DNA of 8,000 nt from Propionibacteriaceae bacterium (GTDB lineage: Bacteria; Actinomycetota; Actinomycetes; Propionibacteriales; Propionibacteriaceae). The stretch covers positions 1 through 8,000 of the forward strand of contig JAIRXX010000311.1 of NCBI GenBank assembly GCA_031268065.1, written 5' to 3'. Position 1 is the stretch's first letter. Each line of letters starts with the position of its first letter. Shown here one piece after another: positions 1 to 6,563 of this stretch. A program made the translations under genes and the position numbers. The notes under the pieces are model-generated. The model ran no database searches. It had not been told where the DNA came from and saw nothing but the letters and a program-made list of their open reading frames with translations.

Positions 1-1159
1 TTTTGCCCAGCTCGGCGAAGTCCGCGATATCGGTGAGCGGCATCCTGATGCCGGTGTAGGTCAGCTTCTTGCCGCCCGGAATCTCCGGGAGGCGGGCCAC
101 GGTGTCGATGATCGAGTCAATCCCGCCGACGTGGCTGACCATCACCGCAGGGCGGATCGCCCCCCTGGCGGACAATTCCAGCGCCTCTTTGAGGTCATCG
201 GTGGTCCCTCCGGTGGACCCCATGATGTGCGTCGCCGTGTAGTGGCAGTTGTAGAGGTTGACCGGGGCCTTGAAATGGGAGTCGCTGGGACCGGCGAAGA
301 AATTGAGGCAGCCGTCGAAAGCCAGCAGCTGGTCGCCCAGCTCGGCCAGCGCGGCGACCGGGGCGAAGACGAACACGTCGTCATAGCCATGCCCGCCGGT
401 CAGCCCGAGAAGGTGCGCGGCAGGGTCTTCCAGCCCGCCGGTGTTGACGTATTGGACCTCGACCCCGAGGCTGGCCGCGTATTCGGGCGAGACCAATTGC
501 CGCGCCCGCTCCAGGCGCGCGTCGTCGAGATCGGTCACCACTATCCGAGCTGGCTTCTGCCCGGTGGCCAGCGGGTACTCGACCGCGCCCAGCCCCATCG
601 GCCCAGCCCCGCCCAGGATCAGCACATTCCCTCCGGGCTTGATGCCCATCTGGTGATCGTAATTCTGCTTGTTGGTGTGGTAATTGGAGTGGTACCCGCC
701 GAGGATGCAGCTCATCGGCTCGCCCAGGGAGGCGTCGAAGAACGAGTCGCCGTGGTAATCCAGCAGGCAGCCCAATTCCATCACCTCGTGGGGAATGATC
801 GTATAAGTGCAGGAGCCGCCGAAGAATTCATACGAATAGCCAGGCGAGGCCAGCGAGCCTTTGTAGTTGAGGGCGGGCTGCAGGGCGAACTTCTCGCCGG
901 GAGTGAATTGGTCTCTCCACTTCGCCCCCACCTCGACGATCACGCCAGCGGTCTCGTGGCCGATGATGATCGGATGGGTGTCCACATTCTGCGGGACTCG
1001 TTTGTGGGCCTTGCCCTGTTTCAACAGCTTCCAGGTGGACATGCAGATCGAGTCGCTCACCACCCGGACCAGGATTTCCTCGTCGGTGATCGGCGGTAGC
1101 TCGAATGACTCCAGCCTCAGGTCGTCTGCGCCATAGAGGCGGACTGCCGTGGTTCTCAT
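1..1159 (-). CDS. Zinc-dependent medium-chain dehydrogenase, L-sorbose-1-phosphate reductase (SorE)/YggP-like; 3' end outside window
   Basis: Probable NAD(P)-dependent polyol-phosphate/ketose-1-phosphate oxidoreductase acting in the cytoplasm on the product of the PTS encoded in the same operon. I translated it by hand from ATG at 1159; the frame stays open for 386 codons to the window edge, so a few tens of residues are probably missing against SorE (roughly 400-430 aa, from memory). The start MRTTAVRLYGADDLRLE, the PIIIGHE block and the block around GIKPGG closely resemble SorE. Likely catalytic zinc ligands are Cys39, His68-Glu69 and Glu147 (GEPMSC). The Rossmann motif GGAGPMG is at 183-189, and Asp210 ends the second strand (VVTD), which could favour NAD. 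The four-cysteine structural zinc loop of classical alcohol dehydrogenases is absent. AAGGAG (1170-1175) precedes the start by 10 nt. It lies 36 bp behind the kinase gene and is probably co-transcribed. The family is fairly certain; the substrate is inferred. Confidence 0.88.
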   Translation of the reverse strand, partial: MRTTAVRLYGADDLRLESFELPPITDEEILVRVVSDSICMSTWKLLKQGKAHKRVPQNVDTHPIIIGHETAGVIVEVGAKWRDQFTPGEKFALQPALNYKGSLASPGYSYEFFGGSCTYTIIPHEVMELGCLLDYHGDSFFDASLGEPMSCILGGYHSNYHTNKQNYDHQMGIKPGGNVLILGGAGPMGLGAVEYPLATGQKPARIVVTDLDDARLERARQLVSPEYAASLGVEVQYVNTGGLEDPAAHLLGLTGGHGYDDVFVFAPVAALAELGDQLLAFDGCLNFFAGPSDSHFKAPVNLYNCHYTATHIMGSTGGTTDDLKEALELSARGAIRPAVMVSHVGGIDSIIDTVARLPEIPGGKKLTYTGIRMPLTDIADFAELGK

Positions 1160-1195
1160 GCTTACTGGTCTCCTTGTCGTTTCTGGTTGGCGGCG

Positions 1196-2140
1196 TCAGC
1201 GCAGCGGGCGCAACTCCACTTGGTTGATGAGTTGGTTGATCAAATCGATACCTGGCGGCTTGGTCCCCTCGGTGGTGCAGGCGGCGGCGGACGCGGCCAC
1301 GGCGAGCCGCGCGGCGTCGGCCAGGCGGCGTCCCAGGCTGAAGGCCCAGACCAGTGCCGCCATCATCGAATCGCCGGCGCCGACCGGGGAATGCAGCCTT
1401 ATCTCCAGCGCCGGGGCGCTCCACGCCTCGGTGGCGTTGACGAAGACCGCGCCCTGGTCCCCGCGCGAGCAGGCGACGCATTCGACGCCGCCGTCCAGCA
1501 ATTCTCCGGCCAGCCGCACGATCTGGTCCTCGTCGGGCGGCGTACCCAGCCCGAATAATTCCCGCAACTCGGCGGCGTTGGGCTTGACCAGCGCGGGCAT
1601 CGCGCCGCTTCCCGCCCGCAGCGCCGCCCGCAGCGCCACCCCGTCCGCGTCCAGGCAGGCCTTAGCCCCAAGGCCTGCCACCAGCGCGATGAGTTCGGAA
1701 TACGCCTGTGGCGGCAGGCCGCGCGGCAGACTGCCGGATAGCACCACCCAGTCGCCAGGCCGCACCTGCTGTCCAAGCGCGTCCACCAGCGAGCTGTACT
1801 CCGCTTTGGCCACCACCGGTCCAGGCTCGTTCAACTCGGTCAGCTGGCCCTCGGCGTCCATCACTTTAAGGTTGCTGCGGGTCGGCTCTAAGATCCGGGT
1901 GAAGCGGGTGGCCACTCCTTGGCCCGCCAGGCGCTGTTCGATCTCATCCCCGGCGCCGCCGCCGATGAACCCCATAGCCGTCGAGCTGCCGCCGAATTTG
2001 GCGATCATCCGGGACACGTTGATGCCTTTGCCCCCGGCGTCGGTGATGACGTTCTCCAGCCGGTTGAGCGCCCGTGGCTGGAACCGGTCCAGCGTGGCGG
2101 TCTTGTCCAGGGCCGGGTTGCAGGTGACGGTGATGATCAC
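1196..2140 (-). CDS. fruK: PfkB-family sugar-phosphate kinase, 1-phosphofructokinase (FruK) type
   Basis: 314-residue ribokinase/PfkB-superfamily kinase, expected to convert fructose-1-phosphate plus ATP to fructose-1,6-bisphosphate in the cytoplasm. The N-terminus IITVTCNPALD is typical of the 1-phosphofructokinase/tagatose-6-phosphate kinase branch. The first signature DAGGKGINVSR is at 34-44, LSGSLPRG at 134-141, VKPNAAELRELFG begins at 185, and the C-terminal signature GAGDSMMA is at 254-261, with Asp257 as the catalytic base. Length is normal for FruK. The start is GTG, 4 nt past the EIIA stop; AGGA lies inside the end of the EIIA gene, 8 nt before the start, so translation is probably coupled. 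It sits between EIIA and a SorE-like dehydrogenase, so it probably phosphorylates the ketose phosphate made by that enzyme. Tagatose-6-phosphate kinase or a 6-phosphofructokinase activity cannot be excluded from motifs alone. Confidence 0.9.
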   Translation of the reverse strand: MIITVTCNPALDKTATLDRFQPRALNRLENVITDAGGKGINVSRMIAKFGGSSTAMGFIGGGAGDEIEQRLAGQGVATRFTRILEPTRSNLKVMDAEGQLTELNEPGPVVAKAEYSSLVDALGQQVRPGDWVVLSGSLPRGLPPQAYSELIALVAGLGAKACLDADGVALRAALRAGSGAMPALVKPNAAELRELFGLGTPPDEDQIVRLAGELLDGGVECVACSRGDQGAVFVNATEAWSAPALEIRLHSPVGAGDSMMAALVWAFSLGRRLADAARLAVAASAAACTTEGTKPPGIDLINQLINQVELRPLR

Positions 2141-2144
2141 AGGC

Positions 2145-2570
2145 TCAGTCCTGGGTGAACGCGGCGTGGATCGCCTCGGCGTCGGTGGCCTTCGCTAGCG
2201 CATCGACGGCTTCCTGGTCCTCGGCCACCTCCACGATCCGGGCCAGAATCTCCAGGTGCTCGTCGCCCTGGGCCGCGATGCCGATCACCAATTTCACCGG
2301 CTCGCCACCCCAGTCGATCCCGCCGGGATAAGCCAGCACGGCCAGCCCGGTGGCGATCACGTCGTCTTTGTACTCCTTCTCGCCGTGCGGAATGGCGATC
2401 AGGTTCCCGATGGCTACCGAGAAAGAGCGGTTGCGGGCCAGCATCCCGGTGATGTAGCGCTCTTTGGCGTATCCCGAATCGACCAGCATCCGCCCGCAGC
2501 GCAGAATGGCTGATTCCGGGTCGGTGGACGGACATCCGGTGACGATATTGGATCTGGTGAGTATTTCCAT
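2145..2570 (-). CDS. mtlF: PTS mannitol/fructose-type EIIA component (MtlF-like)
   Basis: 141-residue free-standing EIIA of the mannitol/fructose family. It accepts phosphate from HPr-P on a histidine and passes it to the EIIB cysteine of the permease. The active-site block LIAIPHGEKEYK places the phosphorylated residue at His62. The length matches a single EIIA domain, which in E. coli MtlA is fused to the permease C-terminus; here the permease lacks it, so this gene completes the transporter. I chose ATG at 2570 because AAGGA (2578-2582) lies 7 nt upstream and conserved sequence begins there (MEILTRSNIV). An in-frame ATG at 2753 would read 61 residues across the regulator gene and is not used. 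The gap to the upstream regulator is 13 nt, and 4 nt separate its TGA from the kinase gene. CmtB/MtlF is the closest functional match; a fructose-type EIIA is possible but unlikely next to an MtlA-type permease. Confidence 0.93.
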   Translation of the reverse strand: MEILTRSNIVTGCPSTDPESAILRCGRMLVDSGYAKERYITGMLARNRSFSVAIGNLIAIPHGEKEYKDDVIATGLAVLAYPGGIDWGGEPVKLVIGIAAQGDEHLEILARIVEVAEDQEAVDALAKATDAEAIHAAFTQD

Positions 2571-2583
2571 TTGTCTTTCCTTG

Positions 2584-4581
2584 TCAGGGTGATAGCCGTT
2601 GGATGATTTTGAGCAGTTGGTCCCAGGCCAGCTCTTCCAGGCGGCTGAGCAGTTCGAGCCGCTGTCCGGCGTGGACCTGGGCCAAGAATTCGGGATTGTC
2701 GATGAGTTCGCTGGAGACGCGCCCGAATAATTCCGCCACTTCAGTCCCGGCATCCTGGGGGACCAGCATTACGACGCAGGCTTTGACCGCCGCCAGCGCC
2801 GGACAGGTGAACGGCCCCGGCTCCGGGGTCAGCACCCCCAGGTGCGGTCGGTCTACCCCCGCCGTCCGGGCGTGCAGCAGCGCCAGGGAGAGTTCGGGGA
2901 TGACTTGGGTGGCCAGCGATTCCCGCTGTTGCAGGGCGCTGTACACGGCGGCTCCCCCCGCCTGGCCGTTGCCGAAGCGGTAGCCGATCATTTTGAATAA
3001 CCCGTCCTGCGACATGTCCGCTGGGACGGAGGCGACTGCGAAAGACTCGATCAATTCGCTGATCGCGGTGGACAGCGCGGCAATCGTGCGGGTGGCGTTG
3101 ATCATCCTCTCCGGCCTGCGCGCCGGATCGCGGCGGTCTTGCCGGGAAGCCTGCTCGATGGCATCGGCGATCTGGCCCAGATCGTCCTCGCTCAGGACGG
3201 GATGGACGTGGACGACGGGCGGGCCGCCGGAGTCCAGCACGGGCAGGGCGCTGACCATCAGGTCGAAACGATTCTGGTCGTCCGGGTCGTCTATCGGGCA
3301 GACCTCGATCCGGGCCAGATGCCCGAAGCGCCGCTGCAGCTCGGAGACCATCAGATAGGCGGTGCCGATGCCGTGGACGCAGACGACGCCCAAGCTGACC
3401 TTGCGGTGCGGCTCGTTGCGCTCGGCCAGGCGGAGCATCGCCGCGCCGAAATGCGCCGCCAGGAAGCTTGCCTCGGCGTCGGGATTCGTCAGATCGCGCA
3501 GCTGCAGCACCTGCAACGCTTTCCGGCTGCCTTGCAGGACTTCCGGGAAATCCCGCTCTATGTATTCCAGCAATGGGTCCTCGATCTCGAAGCCATTCTC
3601 CAAGCGGATGGCCAGCGCCCGGACATGGGCGCATAGCCCGGCAACCAATTGCTCGTCAAGCTTCAGTGCGCCGGCGTTCTGCGGTTCGTACGCCTCGATC
3701 ATCCGGTACACCAGCGCCTGCGCCTCGTTGTCCGCCGGTTGTCCGGGCGCGACCCCCTCCACGCCGAAGGCCACCCGCCCTGCCATCAGCCGCACTGCCA
3801 GGCCCTGGCGTTCGACAGCCGACCAGGCAGGCCCTCCTGCCGCCTCCAGCGCGTCGGCCAGCAGGTTGGCGGAGGCGAGATGCCCCTCGTCCGCCGCTTT
3901 CGCGGTGGCGAGCCCCAGGCCGCCGCCGATCCGGGCGACGGCGACCACCAGATAGCAGCGCAGGGCGTCCTCGGACTCCGGGGTGAAACGGGCCAATTCG
4001 GCGCGCGCCGCCTTGTGCGCGACGGCGCGGTCCAGCAATTCCCATGCCGGTGGCGCCGGGTAGGGTTGCGGGCTGTCCCGCAGCTGCCCCAGCACGTAGC
4101 AGATCGCAGAGCGGATGTCTGCCTCGGCGCCGGTTATCTGGATGCCCTGCTGCCTGTTCATGGTCAGGCCAAACCGCGGCAGCCATTTCGTGACCGATTC
4201 GAGGTCTGAGCTGATGGTGGCCTCGGAGACGCCGAGCAGCCGCGCATAGCTGAGCGCTTTGCGCGGGTTCGGCCTGGACAGCGCCTCCAGGGCCAGCCGC
4301 CATCCCCGCTCCTGCTTGCCAGCCGGCGGACGGTAGCGGTGTTTCGCGGTGTAGCGGCGCAGCTTCTCCAGCTCGCCTGGTTCTCCCTCCAGCCGGATGC
4401 CCTCGCCGTTTTGCGAGCTGACCGACACCTTGTAGGGGGCCAGGGCCGCCGGGGCGGCGGCCAGCTCGCGGGCTACGGTTCGCCGGGACACGCACAGGCG
4501 TCCGGCCAATTCTCCCATCGGAATTGGGGCATCACAGTCCAGCAACAGACTCAAGATGCGATCCAGGCGAGGGGAGATCAT
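2584..4581 (-). CDS. mtlR: PTS-regulated transcription activator with HTH, two PRDs, EIIB-like and EIIA-like domains (MtlR type)
   Basis: 665-residue regulator of the MtlR/LicR class, expected to bind DNA and activate the operon when inducer is present. An N-terminal winged helix spans about 1-60 (recognition helix near VSRRTVAREL), so it is a DNA-binding activator rather than an RNA-binding BglG antiterminator. A second HTH (Mga-like) is at about 105-150. PRD1 is about 175-290 and PRD2 about 300-385. A GatB-like EIIB domain at about 396-480 has Cys401 in VVCVHGIGTA, and a mannitol-type EIIA domain at about 500-660 has His570 in LALLHARTAGV. PRD2 keeps both expected histidines (His319, His377). 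At the aligned PRD1 positions I see Ala/Val near 214 and Arg264. I chose ATG at 4581, 7 nt after the HPr stop, because conserved HTH sequence begins there; no strong Shine-Dalgarno is visible, suggesting coupling. An upstream ATG at 4632 would overlap HPr. Confidence 0.9.
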   Translation of the reverse strand: MISPRLDRILSLLLDCDAPIPMGELAGRLCVSRRTVARELAAAPAALAPYKVSVSSQNGEGIRLEGEPGELEKLRRYTAKHRYRPPAGKQERGWRLALEALSRPNPRKALSYARLLGVSEATISSDLESVTKWLPRFGLTMNRQQGIQITGAEADIRSAICYVLGQLRDSPQPYPAPPAWELLDRAVAHKAARAELARFTPESEDALRCYLVVAVARIGGGLGLATAKAADEGHLASANLLADALEAAGGPAWSAVERQGLAVRLMAGRVAFGVEGVAPGQPADNEAQALVYRMIEAYEPQNAGALKLDEQLVAGLCAHVRALAIRLENGFEIEDPLLEYIERDFPEVLQGSRKALQVLQLRDLTNPDAEASFLAAHFGAAMLRLAERNEPHRKVSLGVVCVHGIGTAYLMVSELQRRFGHLARIEVCPIDDPDDQNRFDLMVSALPVLDSGGPPVVHVHPVLSEDDLGQIADAIEQASRQDRRDPARRPERMINATRTIAALSTAISELIESFAVASVPADMSQDGLFKMIGYRFGNGQAGGAAVYSALQQRESLATQVIPELSLALLHARTAGVDRPHLGVLTPEPGPFTCPALAAVKACVVMLVPQDAGTEVAELFGRVSSELIDNPEFLAQVHAGQRLELLSRLEELAWDQLLKIIQRLSP

Positions 4582-4588
4582 CGTTGGC

Positions 4589-4846
4589 TCAGAGGTTTTC
4601 GGAGAGGATGGCTTGCGCGCTGGCCAGGGCATCCACCTCGTCCGGGCCGTCGGCTGTCAGCGTGATGGCGGCACCTTGTTTGATCCCCAGCGCCATCAGG
4701 GCGAAGAGCTTCTTCCCGTCGGCCTGCTTCTCGCCTGCCTTGATCGTTATCTTGCTCTGGAATCCCTGCATCGCCTTGACCAGCAGTCCCGCTGGCCGGG
4801 CGTGGATGCCGTCGGGGTCTTTGATGGTGTAGCTGAGTTCTTGCAT
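4589..4846 (-). CDS. ptsH: HPr phosphocarrier protein, operon-borne copy
   Basis: 85-residue HPr-family protein, the usual size. It carries phosphate from enzyme I (not in this window) to EIIA and probably also to the regulator's PRD2. The catalytic block DGIHARPAG places the phosphorylated histidine at residue 15, exactly the canonical position, followed by Arg17. The residue matching the regulatory Ser46 of Firmicutes HPr is Lys46 (DGKKLFALMALG), so it cannot be a target of an HPr kinase at that site. I chose ATG at 4846 because GGAG (4851-4854) is 4 nt upstream and it gives a standard-length protein; an ATG at 4912 would add 22 non-HPr residues. It lies between the permease and regulator genes, which suggests a dedicated HPr for this transporter, though it could serve as the cell's general HPr if no other exists. 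Confidence 0.95.
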   Translation of the reverse strand: MQELSYTIKDPDGIHARPAGLLVKAMQGFQSKITIKAGEKQADGKKLFALMALGIKQGAAITLTADGPDEVDALASAQAILSENL

Positions 4847-4984
4847 ATTTCTCCAATCAATCCCTTGCCGTGAGGTTTGGCCTGGCCCACAGCCGCGTTC
4901 TACGGTGTTCACCAGACTAGCCTCACCAAGGGTTCTAAATCGTTACGGATAATCCGGGTTTTGGTTTCATGCTTGCCAGAGCGT
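4847..4984 (-). promoter_or_regulatory. 138-bp EIICB-HPr intergenic leader with a potential stem-loop
   Basis: This is the only sizeable gap inside the operon. CCTCACCAAGGG (4921-4932) and CCCTTGCCGTGAGG (4862-4875) can pair as a 12-bp stem with a 2-nt bulge, enclosing about 45 nt that include the short inverted repeat GGTGTTCACC (4904-4913). The stem ends about 7 nt before the HPr Shine-Dalgarno. A separate 11-bp palindrome, CGGATAATCCG, is at 4946-4956, nearer the permease stop. No T-run follows either structure in the direction of transcription, so neither looks like an intrinsic terminator. Possible roles are mRNA processing or stability, translation control of HPr, or binding of a regulator to an internal promoter. 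I see no convincing -35/-10 pair here. Confidence 0.4.
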
Positions 4985-6403
4985 CTAGCTGCGGGCTTCG
5001 CTGAATTCAGTGACCAGCGCGTCATATTCCGGGGCGCCGATGAAATTATGGATGGTGACCACTCGGGCATTGGGCGCGGCGGCCTGCGCCCGGTCTTTCA
5101 ATTCCTCATGCGTCACCACCAATAGCGCGTCCAGCGGGATTTCCGACACCGCCGAGTGGACTACTTCCAGGTCGGTTATCCCGGCCTTGGCGAACTTCTT
5201 CCGCAGCGTGGTCGCCCCCATCGCGGAGGAACCCATTCCAGCGTCGCAGGCGAAGATGATCTTATCGATGTCAGCCACCGCCACCGAAGCCGGGGCCGCC
5301 GCCACCGCCGTTGCGGCGCCGCCGCCGCTGGATAGGCCCTTCGATTCTGCTTTCATCGCCGCGACTTTGGACTTGGTGGCATCCAGGTCTTTGTCGTCCT
5401 TGCCGAATGCCTTGAGCAGCACCCAGCTGAGCACGAAGCTCACCGCCAGCGACAGGACTATCGCGGTGATATTGGCGAAGTAGGAATCCCTGGGTGTCAT
5501 TATCAGCTCGGCGAAGATCGAGCCGGGCGAGGCCGCTGCCACCAGGCCTCCGTTGAACACCTGCAAGCAGATGATGCCGGTCATATTGCCAGCGATGGTG
5601 GCGATTATCAGCACCGGGTTCATCAGCACGTAGGGGAAATACAGCTCGTGGATGCCGCCGAAGAATTGGATTATCAACGCGCCGGGCGCCGATGACTTGG
5701 CGCTGCCCTTTCCGGCCAGCATGTAGGCGAGCAGCAGTCCAGCACCTGGACCGGGGTTCGACTCGATCATGAAGAAGAGCGACTTCCCGGCCTCCGCCGC
5801 CTGGGCCACGCCCATCGGGGTGAAGATGCCGTGGTTTATGGCATTGTTCAGGAAGAGCACTTTCGCCGGCTCGACGAAGATGGAGGCCACTGGCAGCAGG
5901 GAGTGCTCGACCAGGAATTGGACCCCGGCGGCCAGTCCGTTGGTGAGCCAGAGCACCACCGGGGAAATCCCCAGGAAGAACAAGATCGCCAGCAGCATGC
6001 CGATGATCCCGGCGGAGAAGTTGTTGTAAAGCATCTCGAAGCCAGCCTTGACCTTCTTCTGGAAGGCCTTGTCGAAATACTTGATGCAGATGCCGCCGAC
6101 CGGCCCGGCGATCATTGCACCCATGAACATGGGGATGTCCGCGCCGATGATCACGCCGATGGCGGCGATGGAGCCGACCACCGCGCCGCGCGTGTCCGCC
6201 ACCATTTTGCCGCCGGTGTAGGCGATCAGTATCGGCAGCAGGTATTTGAGCATCGGATCGACCAGTGTGGCCAGACCCTCGTTGGGGATCCAGCCGGTCG
6301 AGATGAAACAAGCGGTTATCAGACCCCAGGCGATGAACGCGCCTATATTTGGCATTACCATGCCGGACAGGAATCGACCGGCGCTTTGCACTTTGGCTTT
6401 CAC
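4985..6403 (-). CDS. mtlA: PTS mannitol-type permease, EIICB (MtlA)
   Basis: 472-residue membrane permease that imports a hexitol and phosphorylates it to the 1-phosphate. It aligns nearly continuously with the first three quarters of E. coli MtlA as I remember it: VQSAGRFLSGMVMPNIGAFI near the N-terminus, GVIIGADIPMFMGAMIAGP at about 83-101, LFLNNAINHGIF at 183-194, and the substrate-site block GGIHELYFPYVLMNP at 249-263. Several hydrophobic membrane segments fill residues 15-335. A flexible Ala/Ser/Gly linker (about 355-377) leads to the EIIB domain, with the phosphorylated Cys386 in FACDAGMGSSAMGA. The EIIA domain is absent and supplied by a separate gene. The start is GTG: an in-frame TAA directly precedes it and GAGGT lies 7 nt upstream, so this start is well defined. 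It is the first gene of the operon. Mannitol is the best substrate guess; a related hexitol is possible. Confidence 0.96.
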   Translation of the reverse strand: MKAKVQSAGRFLSGMVMPNIGAFIAWGLITACFISTGWIPNEGLATLVDPMLKYLLPILIAYTGGKMVADTRGAVVGSIAAIGVIIGADIPMFMGAMIAGPVGGICIKYFDKAFQKKVKAGFEMLYNNFSAGIIGMLLAILFFLGISPVVLWLTNGLAAGVQFLVEHSLLPVASIFVEPAKVLFLNNAINHGIFTPMGVAQAAEAGKSLFFMIESNPGPGAGLLLAYMLAGKGSAKSSAPGALIIQFFGGIHELYFPYVLMNPVLIIATIAGNMTGIICLQVFNGGLVAAASPGSIFAELIMTPRDSYFANITAIVLSLAVSFVLSWVLLKAFGKDDKDLDATKSKVAAMKAESKGLSSGGGAATAVAAAPASVAVADIDKIIFACDAGMGSSAMGATTLRKKFAKAGITDLEVVHSAVSEIPLDALLVVTHEELKDRAQAAAPNARVVTIHNFIGAPEYDALVTEFSEARS

Positions 6404-6407
6404 TTAA

Positions 6408-6420
6408 GATACCTCGTATC
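6408..6420 (-). promoter_or_regulatory. mtlA ribosome binding site inside a small inverted repeat
   Basis: On the coding strand GATAC-GAG-GTATC forms a perfect 5-bp inverted repeat around a 3-nt loop. It contains the only visible Shine-Dalgarno (GAGGT), which ends 7 nt before the GTG start of the permease gene. It could fold and slow translation, or serve as a protein-binding site. Arms this short also arise by chance, so only the ribosome binding site itself is reasonably sure. Confidence 0.5.
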
Positions 6421-6445
6421 GTCGTTGACAGGTTCGGGCAATGCG

Positions 6446-6475
6446 ATGCTACGAAGGAGGCGCTGGCGCTGTAAA
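6446..6475 (-). promoter_or_regulatory. Candidate promoter of the hexitol operon
   Basis: The coding strand carries TTTACA (6475-6470, five of six matches to TTGACA), an 18-nt spacer, and TAGCAT (6451-6446, four of six matches to TATAAT). Initiation would fall near 6440, giving a leader of roughly 35 nt before the GTG start. The position, in the gap between copA and the first operon gene, is sensible. The call comes from consensus matching by eye; the -10 match is only moderate, which would suit a promoter that needs an activator such as the operon's MtlR-type protein. Confidence 0.4.
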
Positions 6476-6477
6476 GG

Positions 6478-6529
6478 GAATTGCGCCCGGCAAAGCTTCA
6501 GCTTTGTCAGTGCCATTTGCGGGCAATTC
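6478..6529. repeat. Nested inverted repeat between copA and mtlA (operator or terminator candidate)
   Basis: An inner 16-bp element, CAAAGCT-TC-AGCTTTG (6491-6506), has perfect 7-bp arms. It sits inside an outer pair, GAATTGC (6478-6484) and GCAATTC (6523-6529), whose neighbouring GCCCG/CGGGC bases can partly extend the pairing. It begins about 35 bp past the copA stop and lies just upstream of the candidate -35 box. Read from copA it lacks a long T-run, so it is not a classic intrinsic terminator, although its position would suit one. Its place upstream of the promoter also fits an activator-binding site. The arms are seen; the role is inferred. Confidence 0.4.
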
Positions 6530-6563
6530 TGAAGGCAACCCGTCTGGGGCGGGGGGAGCGCCC

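Noticed and set aside
131..1099. Long plus-strand open frame (322 codons)
   Set aside because: It lies antisense to the SorE-like dehydrogenase, whose full motif set is clear. High GC makes such open antisense frames common, and the translation shows no family features.
1149..2198. Long plus-strand open frame (349 codons)
   Set aside because: It is antisense to the PfkB kinase, low in complexity (Ser/Ala/Pro-rich) and has no recognisable domain.
2741..3634. Minus-strand open frame inside the regulator gene
   Set aside because: It is a frame-shifted shadow of the PRD regulator: Arg/Gly/Pro-rich, with no motif. The regulator frame itself is continuous, so no frameshift is implied.
4582..4632. 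N-terminal extension of the regulator (ATG at 4632)
   Set aside because: It would overlap the end of the HPr gene and add 17 Pro/Ser/Lys-rich residues before a normal HTH start at 4581.
4847..4912. Upstream ATG of HPr at 4912
   Set aside because: It would add 22 residues unrelated to HPr; the 85-residue form from 4846 has the canonical His15 spacing and its own ribosome binding sequence.
4946..4960. Palindrome plus T-rich run read on the plus strand, resembling an intrinsic terminator
   Set aside because: No plus-strand gene lies upstream of it, and on the transcribed strand no T-run follows, so a terminator call is not supported.
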